From the NCBI GenBank assembly GCA_031265645.1, contig JAISCJ010000130.1, positions 1-9,440 of the forward strand: DNA of 9,440 nucleotides, in the 5' to 3' direction. Source of the stretch: Holosporales bacterium. GTDB lineage: Bacteria; Pseudomonadota; Alphaproteobacteria; BNTO01. The position numbers and the translations under genes are program-made. Positions 1 to 5,923 of the stretch are shown in pieces (position 1 is the first letter of the stretch; each line of letters begins with the position of its first letter). The notes under the pieces were generated by a model that saw nothing but the letters and a program-made list of their open reading frames with translations, was not told the DNA's origin and searched no databases.

Positions 1-2
1 AC

Positions 3-104
3 AACGGTCTAGCTCCCTCATACAATAAATTAGTCTTGTTGCAAAGTATATTAAAGGAGGAAACCGCCCTGTCGAAACAGTGTACAGTACGCATATGTGA
101 TTGA
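3..104 (+). CDS. C-terminal end of a gene cut by the left window edge (tentative)
   Basis: The frame starting at position 3 is open from the edge to a TGA at 102-104, giving 33 residues that include APSYNKLVLLQSILKEE. A P-x-x-N-x-x-L pattern followed by a short helix and a charged end is reminiscent of the C-terminus of ketopantoate reductase (PanE/ApbA). That likeness rests on very few residues and is only a suggestion. A short open stretch can also arise by chance. The strong Shine-Dalgarno-like AAAGGAGG at 53-60 falls inside this frame and has no ATG at a usable distance, which fits coding sequence better than a start site. The stop lies 27 bases before the next start codon, so the two genes could share a transcript. 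Confidence 0.35.
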   Translation, partial: NGLAPSYNKLVLLQSILKEETALSKQCTVRICD

Positions 105-107
105 GTA

Positions 108-117
108 TTTTTTTTTT
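108..117 (+). repeat. T10 homopolymer in the leader of the LRR gene
   Basis: Ten consecutive T residues lie between the preceding stop (102-104) and the ribosome binding site GAGAGGA (118-124) of the LRR gene. No strong hairpin sits directly in front, so it is not a convincing intrinsic terminator. A tract this long can change length by slippage and would then alter the leader next to the ribosome binding site. Confidence 0.6.
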
Positions 118-131
118 GAGAGGATAAGATA

Positions 132-1172
132 ATGTCTATTCATTTATCGAAATTTTTATTTAACAGAGCAACGTCAGGACGTATTTGGGCCCAGTTTGCC
201 TTAGGATCTGTGTTATCCATAGGGGCCGCATCCTTCGCGGAATCAAGCACGAGTCTAGGAAAAGACAAGCCCCTTTTTGAAAAATGCAGTGAAGCCAACG
301 AGTTTATGGATTTCATAAATACTCATGGCCCTGTGGACGCTCCCAAATTGACGCAATTTGTACAAATTGCGCATGCATTGATCGTATTCGGAGCAGACGA
401 CCTTAACGATGTTGACTACCAAGACGTTGAAGTTTTATTCCTTGTTGGGAACGATTTTCCATCATTCGATTATAGTGTTTTTTCGAATCTAAAATCTTTT
501 TTCTCTTTTGACAACGTAGTCGGATTAAACGACGATCAGCTTGCACAAGTATCAGCCCTTGTGAAGTCTGGCGCGCCTTTGGAACATATAAAAATCACCA
601 ACTGTGGAAATTGTAATATTAAAGCTGGAGAATTCGCAGGCGCCAAAAGGCTTAAAACTGTGGATCTTGGCAACGTTTCAATTATTGAAGCAATGGCTTT
701 TAGTGGTTGTAACCACCTATATGACGTAGATCTTGAGGGTGCCACTGCCATTGGCGACAAAGCTTTCAGCGATTGCACCCATCTACTATCAGTAGCGTTC
801 CTGCAAGCTACATCAATTGGCAACAAAGTCTTCAAGAACTGTAGCAAGCTATTCTCAGTAGATGCCAGGAGAGCTATATCCATTGGCAACAAAGCCTTCG
901 CCAAGTGTATAGGACTATTCCACACAAATTTTACTAATACAAGAAACATTGGCAAAGAAGCTTTCAGAGATTGCCACTCGCTAATACAAATATCATTGCC
1001 TAACGCTGAATCCATTGGCGGACGAGCTTTCGCCCATTGCAGCAGGCTGCAGGAGATTACGTATCCAGATACAGCAATACTAGAAGGGAGTCTGGTGTTC
1101 GTTGGCTGTCCGGGGCCTTTGACCAGATATCAATATGAGGGGCAAAAGTATGAACACCTAAATCATTACTAG
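132..1172 (+). CDS. Secreted BspA-like leucine-rich-repeat (LRR_5) protein
   Basis: This 346-residue protein is probably exported and binds surfaces or host proteins; that role is inferred from the BspA/TpLRR family. The N-terminus has basic residues to about residue 17, a hydrophobic core near residues 22-34, and an A-S-F-A site that would suit signal peptidase I. Residues of about 40-170 are not recognised. Residues of about 172-326 form seven units of about 22 residues with the pattern L-x-x-(V/I)-x-x-x-x-A-x-x-I-G-x-x-A-F-x-x-C, typical of LRR_5. The conserved Cys ends each unit. The start has a good ribosome binding site, GAGAGGA, eight bases upstream. The gene converges with recA. No transmembrane anchor or sorting domain is visible at the C-terminus, so it may be released or held by partners. 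Its ligand cannot be told from sequence. Confidence 0.85.
   Translation: MSIHLSKFLFNRATSGRIWAQFALGSVLSIGAASFAESSTSLGKDKPLFEKCSEANEFMDFINTHGPVDAPKLTQFVQIAHALIVFGADDLNDVDYQDVEVLFLVGNDFPSFDYSVFSNLKSFFSFDNVVGLNDDQLAQVSALVKSGAPLEHIKITNCGNCNIKAGEFAGAKRLKTVDLGNVSIIEAMAFSGCNHLYDVDLEGATAIGDKAFSDCTHLLSVAFLQATSIGNKVFKNCSKLFSVDARRAISIGNKAFAKCIGLFHTNFTNTRNIGKEAFRDCHSLIQISLPNAESIGGRAFAHCSRLQEITYPDTAILEGSLVFVGCPGPLTRYQYEGQKYEHLNHY
645..1109 (+). repeat. Seven tandem 66-bp units encoding the LRR repeats
   Basis: The Ile codon of the I-G-x-x-A-F motif recurs at 684, 750, 816, 882, 948 and 1014, exactly 66 bases apart. A final 23-codon unit ends with a Cys codon at 1107-1109. Units 2-5 share the DNA core ATTGGCRAMRAAG, so this part probably grew by recent tandem duplication and could expand or contract by recombination. 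Confidence 0.85.
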
Positions 1173-1209
1173 AGGACAGTAGACCCGTTCGCGGTTAGGG
1201 CACGTTAGG

Positions 1210-1280
1210 AAAAAAATTATAAAACTAGGGCAGACCTTTGTGCAGTTGAGTTACTTACTGAAGTTACACAACGCCTGCCC
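1210..1280 (-). terminator. Candidate rho-independent terminator of recA
   Basis: GGGCAG (1228-1233) pairs with CTGCCC (1275-1280), and inside this TTGTG (1238-1242) pairs with CACAA (1267-1271). On the minus strand the hairpin is followed by TAGTTTTATAAT and a T7 run (A7 at 1210-1216 on the plus strand). It lies about 100 bases beyond the recA stop. On the plus strand only AAACTTTAG follows, so termination of the LRR transcript here is less certain. The large apical loop makes this an unusually long structure. Confidence 0.55.
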
Positions 1281-1383
1281 AAACTTTAGTGAATCACCCG
1301 TATATTGTATTAATCTTTTGACAACATAAATATGTTTTACGTTTGGCCTTATACACACAAAGATCCCCCGAAATTTTCACCAA

Positions 1384-2493
1384 TTATTCCGTTGCGATGG
1401 GGTTGGCATCTTCTACTGAAGATCCCTCAGGCGAGTTCGGATCCTTTCCAAGCTCATCCTCAGCCTTTCCTTCATTCCCTCCAACGAGCATGTTTTCTGA
1501 CACAAGCCCAGCGTGAGCGCGAATCAATTTTTCGACCTCCGCCGCTTTATCTGGATTATCTCGCAGGTATTGCTTCGCTGCCTCTTTTCCTTGTCCCATC
1601 TTATCAGAATTGAACGAATACCAGGATCCAGACTTGTCTACCACCTGAGCGCATACGCCTAAATCGATTAATTCGCCAGGCTTGGAAATCCCTTCGCCAT
1701 ACATTATGTCGACTTCGATAACCTTAAATGGTGGGGCGAGCTTATTTTTTACCACTTTTATGCGCGTTTGGTTTCCTATTACTCTGTCTTTGTCCTTAAT
1801 TGCGCCAATTCTGCGAATATCCAATCGGATTGATGTGTAAAACTTTAACGCGTTTCCACCCGTCGTCGTCTCAGCGTTTCCGAACGTTATTCCAATTTTT
1901 TGGCGCATTTGATTGATGAAAATTACTATGCAACCTGTTTTTGCTACGCTGCCAGTTAATTTGCGCAGCGCTTGGCTCATTAGCCGTGCCTGGACTCCCA
2001 TGTGGTGGTCACCCATGTCGCCTTCAAGCTCCGCACGTGGGACAAGGGCTGCAACGCTATCCACAACGACGACATCTACAGCACCGCTATGAACCAATGC
2101 GTCAACTATTTCCAGCCCTTGCTCGCCAAAGTCCGGCTGAGACACTAAAAGGTCATCAACTTTTATTCCAAGTTTGCGCGCATATCCTGGGTCAAGAGCG
2201 TGCTCCGCATCAACAAATGCACACGTTCCACCTTGCTTTTGAGCTTCAGCAATTGTGTGAAGCGCTAGCGTGGTCTTTCCTGAAGATTCTGGGCCATAAA
2301 CTTCAATTATGCGTCCCCGTGGAAAGCCTCCAATTCCGAGCGCAAGATCCAAGCCTAGACAGCCAGTTGAAATAACTTCTACTTCGAGCTGGCTGTCTTG
2401 CCCTAGCCGCATGATTGAACCACGCCCAAAAGCCTTTTCTATTTGAGAAAGCGCAGCATCCAGCGCAATTTTTTTGTCGTTGTCACTAAACAT
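1384..2493 (-). CDS. recA: RecA recombinase
   Basis: RecA forms ATP-dependent filaments on single-stranded DNA, catalyses strand exchange in homologous recombination, and triggers LexA self-cleavage where LexA is present. With the ATG at 2493 the protein has 369 residues. It shows Walker A GPESSGKT (residues 67-74), Walker B VDVVVVDS, the L2-region signature NQMRQKIGITFGNAETTTGG, and KFYTSIRLDIRR, then an acidic, divergent C-terminal tail. The frame is open back to a TTG at 2589. I chose the ATG at 2493 because it puts Walker A one residue from the E. coli position and begins MFSDNDKKIALDAALSQIEK, as alphaproteobacterial RecA does. The ribosome binding site at that ATG is weak (GGA). No clear alphaproteobacterial SOS box (GTTC-N7-GTTC) is visible upstream, so SOS control is not supported by sequence. 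Confidence 0.97.
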   Translation of the reverse strand: MFSDNDKKIALDAALSQIEKAFGRGSIMRLGQDSQLEVEVISTGCLGLDLALGIGGFPRGRIIEVYGPESSGKTTLALHTIAEAQKQGGTCAFVDAEHALDPGYARKLGIKVDDLLVSQPDFGEQGLEIVDALVHSGAVDVVVVDSVAALVPRAELEGDMGDHHMGVQARLMSQALRKLTGSVAKTGCIVIFINQMRQKIGITFGNAETTTGGNALKFYTSIRLDIRRIGAIKDKDRVIGNQTRIKVVKNKLAPPFKVIEVDIMYGEGISKPGELIDLGVCAQVVDKSGSWYSFNSDKMGQGKEAAKQYLRDNPDKAAEVEKLIRAHAGLVSENMLVGGNEGKAEDELGKDPNSPEGSSVEDANPIATE

Positions 2494-2902
2494 TACAAAT
2501 CCGATATCACTAAAACCTGGGTTCATTTTACATAAAGTTTCGTCGAACACATATTCCCACATTTTGGAATTACGTTGGCAACCGTTCAAGACCTATTGAC
2601 ACGAAACTGTTCCTTCGCAAATCTTTATCGGAAAAGATTTTTTTGTAGAGTTTTAGTCTAATATTTTTTACCTTTATTTTAATTCTTAGGTTATTTCTTT
2701 TGCACGTTGAGACTCTGTCTTGTTTCTATTGATTTTTGCTAGTTTGTGGTAGCTTGTCAGATCATATTAGTGGAATGCTTCTTTGTATCGTGCCCAACCA
2801 ACCTATCATTGGGTTTCTACGTATTTCTCTGTGCTGTTTGGTGCTTGACTTTCAGCATCGTTACGACCACATATAAAGAAGGCAGCACATATATAGAAGA
2901 AA
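2494..2902. other. Divergent recA/tssK intergenic region
   Basis: These 409 bases hold no convincing gene. The recA-side 96 bases remain open in the recA frame but match no RecA N-terminus. The tssK side contains TATAAA (2872-2877), a plausible -10 element, but no good -35 box at 16-18 bases; TTGACT (2845-2850) is 21 bases away. The tssK ribosome binding site is a modest GAAGAA at 2895-2900. The middle is T-rich on the plus strand and contains the inverted repeat described separately. Confidence 0.5.
2619..2640. repeat. Perfect 8-bp inverted repeat in the recA leader
   Basis: AAATCTTT (2619-2626) and AAAGATTT (2633-2640) are perfect complements around a 6-base spacer, followed by further T residues on the plus strand. 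It lies about 130 bases upstream of the recA start and could be an operator or a weak hairpin. No gene upstream on the plus strand would use it as a terminator. Its AT-rich arms could also occur by chance. Confidence 0.4.
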
Positions 2903-4264
2903 ATGTCTGAGCATCCAATTATTCATCAGATTCAGTGGCATGATGGAATGGCGCTACTTCCGCATCACTTTCAGCAATTGGATTTGAGGTTATTTCAAGT
3001 AATTTCGCACAACATGAATTTAGTATCTCGATACCACTGGGGAATTCAAGACTTAGAACTCGATGCATTAGCGCTTCCAGACGGGATATTTAGAATGCAA
3101 AATGCAGAAGTCGTAATGCCAGACGGCTTGATATTTCACTACACGTCAAAAGATCAATTGCTTCCCACGTTAGAAATCGATTTGCGCCCATTTAAGCCTG
3201 CATCTAGTCGGGAATTTGTTACTGTTCAGCTAGTGCTTCCTGCTCGTTTGGATGGGATTTCGCCTATTCGCGCAGCAACGCCACGGTTTAAGTCAATCGA
3301 AGGACCATCAATTATTGACGAAAACACAGACGATAATCCCGTCGCAATTCCTCGCTTAATTCCTTGCTTTTCGCTAACTGTTGGTAACGTTCCGCCTCCC
3401 AAGCACGTAGGTTTTCCCATCGCAAAAGTTAAGTTTGTTGATGGCTCATTTTCGCTTGCGGACTATACTCCTCCATGCTTTCAAATCAGCGAAAAATCCC
3501 ATTTATGGGGCATTTGCATAGATATGACGCGAAAGATTCGAGAAAAGGCACAAGCATTAAGCGAAAAATGGCAAAACCAGATTGGTACAAGTCTGTTGCG
3601 AGAAACGTCGGAAATGTTGAAGCCGTTGGTTGCAATGTTGCCTACACTTGAGGCGCTTATTACGAGCAAAGACGTTGCTCCGTTTGAGTTATATGATGAA
3701 TTAATGGAGAGCGCAGGATTTATTGCGCAATTAAATTTATCCAGCGTTCCACCTAGATTTACGAAATATAATCACAACAACGTAGACGAGTGTATTATCC
3801 CGATATTGCAGTACATAACACAGTGCATAGAGCATCTGTCATTGGAATATGCGATTTTTTCATTTAAGAAGAACGATCGCGTTTTCTCATTTAAGCTAAA
3901 TGCAGCGTATTATCACTCCAGCAAAGAGATTTTCATTGGACTGCGCGCAAAGCCAGGAATTCAACCTAGGCAAATCGAAGACTGGATGAACGAAGCCGTT
4001 ATTGTATCGGACGATGCTCTGCGAAAAGTGCAAAACATGCGTGTGACCGGGGCTCCGCGCCAGCTGATTATCGGCGAACAGCTATACGAAATGTCCCCCC
4101 CCCGCGATATTAGCTTGTTTGCGGTGACGTTGGATTCGCAGTTTATTCTTCCGAATCAGTATTTACACATATTCAATCCGTCTGATACAGAACATTTTCG
4201 TCCAATGGATATCGTCCTATATGTTCCAAAGGATGCAAAGGAGCCGATTGTCGAAGCGGCATAA
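2903..4264 (+). CDS. tssK: Type VI secretion system baseplate subunit TssK
   Basis: TssK is the cytoplasmic baseplate adaptor of the T6SS. It links the TssE/F/G wedge to the membrane complex TssJLM. The 453 residues match the usual family length of about 440-450. The N-terminus carries the family signature IQWHDGMALLPHHFQQLD (residues 10-27). A proline-rich stretch near residue 399 (SPPRDI) corresponds to the conserved VPP-type motif of the C-terminal domain. No other tss gene is visible in the window, although T6SS genes are normally clustered. Here tssK sits between recA and an M16 peptidase pair and looks monocistronic. A C9 run at residues 398-401 is a frameshift-prone site. The start follows a weak GAAGAA ribosome binding site. 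I am confident of the family; whether a complete T6SS exists in the genome cannot be judged. Confidence 0.9.
   Translation: MSEHPIIHQIQWHDGMALLPHHFQQLDLRLFQVISHNMNLVSRYHWGIQDLELDALALPDGIFRMQNAEVVMPDGLIFHYTSKDQLLPTLEIDLRPFKPASSREFVTVQLVLPARLDGISPIRAATPRFKSIEGPSIIDENTDDNPVAIPRLIPCFSLTVGNVPPPKHVGFPIAKVKFVDGSFSLADYTPPCFQISEKSHLWGICIDMTRKIREKAQALSEKWQNQIGTSLLRETSEMLKPLVAMLPTLEALITSKDVAPFELYDELMESAGFIAQLNLSSVPPRFTKYNHNNVDECIIPILQYITQCIEHLSLEYAIFSFKKNDRVFSFKLNAAYYHSSKEIFIGLRAKPGIQPRQIEDWMNEAVIVSDDALRKVQNMRVTGAPRQLIIGEQLYEMSPPRDISLFAVTLDSQFILPNQYLHIFNPSDTEHFRPMDIVLYVPKDAKEPIVEAA
4095..4103 (+). repeat. C9 homopolymer inside tssK
   Basis: Nine C residues encode the end of Ser398, Pro399, Pro400 and the first base of Arg401. 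With ten C the frame meets TAG within about seven codons of the tract start. With eight C it meets TGA within about eleven codons. Either change removes the last 50 or so residues of TssK. The surrounding sequence is AT-rich, so the tract stands out. Confidence 0.8.
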
Positions 4265-4293
4265 CCTACCCGAAATGGCACTTTTAATAACAC

Positions 4294-4379
4294 TCTACAA
4301 ATGTCTGTCTCCGCCAGCTTAGGAATTTAACATAATTAAAAAGCAATAATCGACAGACATGAGTAGAAGCTTAATATGT
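4294..4379 (+). repeat. Nested-hairpin repeat element, copy 1
   Basis: The 60-base core (4301-4360) starts ATGTCTGTC and ends GACAGACAT, a perfect 9-bp terminal inverted repeat. TCTAC (4294-4298) and GTAGA (4363-4367) extend the stem beyond a 2-base mismatch. Inside, GCTT/AAGC and TTTAA/TTAAA form a second imperfect hairpin. A near-identical copy lies at 8805-8891, with similarity continuing rightward through GTAGAAGCTTAAT to ATGT. TCGACA (4350-4355) and TAATAT (4372-4377), 16 bases apart, resemble a promoter reading towards the M16 genes. It could be a miniature non-autonomous element, a REP-like sequence or a small RNA gene. Confidence 0.75.
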
Positions 4380-4396
4380 TGGCTTTGGTTTTGGGT

Positions 4397-4417
4397 ACAA
4401 GTTTGGCTAGAACTTGT
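4397..4417. promoter_or_regulatory. Perfect 7-bp inverted repeat, possible operator
   Basis: ACAAGTT (4397-4403) and AACTTGT (4411-4417) are perfect complements with a 7-base spacer, giving a centre-to-centre distance of 14 bases. It is followed by CCTTGTC. The string AACTTGT also occurs twice in the tandem repeat at 7418-7465, so it may be a shared binding site. No regulator is identified. Confidence 0.35.
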
Positions 4418-4453
4418 CCTTGTCAAAGTAGAATGCTTGCTGCTGAGTTAATT

Positions 4454-4480
4454 TTGAGGCCGGCGTGATGTCGGCCTCAA
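4454..4480 (+). terminator. Strong hairpin upstream of the M16 genes
   Basis: TTGAGGCCG (4454-4462) pairs perfectly with CGGCCTCAA (4472-4480) around a 9-base loop and is followed by the moderately T-rich TTATTTGGTTTG. This is the most stable short hairpin in the window. It probably ends transcription from tssK or from the repeat at 4294. In that case the M16 genes need a promoter between 4481 and 4558, where I see no good one. Confidence 0.6.
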
Positions 4481-4558
4481 TTATTTGGTTTGTGAATGTA
4501 AATTGGGGCATAACCTGATACGATCAGCTGTATTTTGTTTTTGGGCGATTGGGGGTAC

Positions 4559-5923
4559 ATGAAAAAGCGTATTGCTTTGTATGTAATAGCGTTTTTGGCA
4601 TTGCTGTCTGGAGCTGTGACTGCTTGGCTTCGCTTCTCTCATGTCACAATTGAAGAACCGCGTAATATCGCCTTCAATGAACACAACTTAGACATCAAAG
4701 AAATAAAAATTCCATCAATCGATGAGCCCATTTGGTTTGTAAAAACAAAAAATCCAACTGTTGCGGTCTTAGTTTGCTTCAAAAACGAAGGTGCCAGGAG
4801 TTTTAACGACAAACCAGGGCTGCTACCTCTTGTATCGTCGTTACTATCGCAAGGGGCTGGTCCATACAATGCGACAGAACTAGCGCAAATATGGGATGCC
4901 AATAGGATCGAGATTTCTGCCAATTTTAACTCTGACGATTGGTCTGTCTCGCTGTACTGTGTTCCTGAAAAATTCCAATTGGCAATGGATCTCTTCCGCG
5001 AAGGGGCGTTAAATGCTCATTTACCCGAAGAGAAAATTGAAATGTTTAAGCGAGAAATGAAGGAAAATATTCATCAAAATCGTGTCTATCCTGAAAGTAT
5101 TGCAGGAGAAGCGATGATGAAACTCATGTATACTCCCGATCATCCATACTTTGTTACAGACGGCGATGTCTTAAGCAATATCGATAAATACACGCGAAAT
5201 GATTTAGTCAAGGCGTATAATAAACTGTTCGATCCGAGAGATGCGTACGTGATTGTTGCCGGAAATATTAGCGAGGATGAAGTAAAAGAAACGTTTGAAA
5301 AATTATTTATTTCGTTAAAGAAGCAGAATCCGAACACGTTTAAATCAGTCGAGCAAGATACAAAATTGTTTAAAGAAGGTGAAATTATTCATTTAAAATA
5401 TGATGCACCGCAGACCATTATTGCATTTAGACATCCAGGAATTAAAAGAAATGCTCCCGAAAGATTTGCGTTCATTATGGCAAACGAGATTCTGGGACGT
5501 GGCGTAAAATCTCGGTTATTTACTGAACTTAGGGAAAAACTGGGGTTGGTTTATGCCGTCGATTCCTCGACGGTAATGTTGGATATGATTTCCGTCGTTG
5601 CAGGGAGCACAGCCACAGAGCCTAAAAATCGAGACGTATTAATCAGCAAGATAAAGGAGATTTTCCAATCATTGGCCGAGAAAGGAGTTACTCAAGAGGA
5701 GTTGGATTTTCATAAGGTATCTCTCGCAGTTTCCGAAGACTTAAGCTCAGCTTCAAACATCGTTTCATTTTTAAATTTATGCAAACGAATGAATATTCCA
5801 TTTAGTAAAGTGAATCGCTATTCGCACAATTTTTATGATTTGGCGTTGGAAGAGGTTAATAGCGTCATAAAAAAGAGTTTTGATCCTAATAAATTAAATT
5901 TCGTTACAATAGGTGCCGCGTAA
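4559..5923 (+). CDS. M16B peptidase-like subunit without zinc motif
   Basis: This 454-residue protein has an N-terminal membrane segment (residues 5-23), so it is probably exported or membrane-anchored in the envelope. The peptidase M16 fold is recognisable, but where active members have HxxEH it reads GLLPLVSSLLSQGAG, so it cannot bind catalytic zinc. The second half keeps SRLFTELREKLGLVYAVDSS, the family's Arg/Tyr substrate-binding signature. This matches the non-catalytic partner of bacterial heterodimeric M16B enzymes (Sphingomonas SPH2681/SPH2682 type). The next gene, overlapping by one base, supplies the zinc motif. I chose ATG 4559, preceded by GGGGG, over TTG 4535, because it starts directly on the KKR basic region of the signal sequence. 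Confidence 0.88.
   Translation: MKKRIALYVIAFLALLSGAVTAWLRFSHVTIEEPRNIAFNEHNLDIKEIKIPSIDEPIWFVKTKNPTVAVLVCFKNEGARSFNDKPGLLPLVSSLLSQGAGPYNATELAQIWDANRIEISANFNSDDWSVSLYCVPEKFQLAMDLFREGALNAHLPEEKIEMFKREMKENIHQNRVYPESIAGEAMMKLMYTPDHPYFVTDGDVLSNIDKYTRNDLVKAYNKLFDPRDAYVIVAGNISEDEVKETFEKLFISLKKQNPNTFKSVEQDTKLFKEGEIIHLKYDAPQTIIAFRHPGIKRNAPERFAFIMANEILGRGVKSRLFTELREKLGLVYAVDSSTVMLDMISVVAGSTATEPKNRDVLISKIKEIFQSLAEKGVTQEELDFHKVSLAVSEDLSSASNIVSFLNLCKRMNIPFSKVNRYSHNFYDLALEEVNSVIKKSFDPNKLNFVTIGAA

Noticed and set aside
53..104. Leader peptide from CTG 69 behind the AAAGGAGG at 53-60
   Set aside because: CTG starts are rare, and the same frame is open back to the window edge, so a gene tail explains it better.
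536..1015. 159-codon minus-strand open frame opposite the LRR gene
   Set aside because: It is the shadow of the 66-bp coding repeats, with Leu/Ser-rich low-complexity sequence and no family match.
1318..1323. Perfect TTGACA as a plus-strand promoter -35 box
   Set aside because: No -10 element occurs at 16-18 bases, and it would drive transcription antisense into recA.
1332..1613. 93-codon plus-strand frame antisense to the recA 3' end
   Set aside because: It overlaps a confidently identified gene on the other strand and has no ribosome binding site or recognisable domain.
1941..2375. 144-codon plus-strand frame within recA
   Set aside because: It is antisense to the conserved RecA core and its composition is that of a shadow frame.
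2494..2589. N-terminal extension of RecA from TTG 2589 or in-frame ATGs at 2562 and 2526
   Set aside because: The added residues match no RecA, no ribosome binding site supports these starts, and the ATG at 2493 gives the family-typical Walker A position.
2580..2620. LexA/SOS box upstream of recA
   Set aside because: GTTC occurs twice, but neither copy has a second GTTC (or near match) seven bases on.
4481..4558. Promoter for the M16 operon
   Set aside because: TTGTGA (4490-4495) and TATTTT (4531-4536) are present but not at workable spacing from partner boxes.
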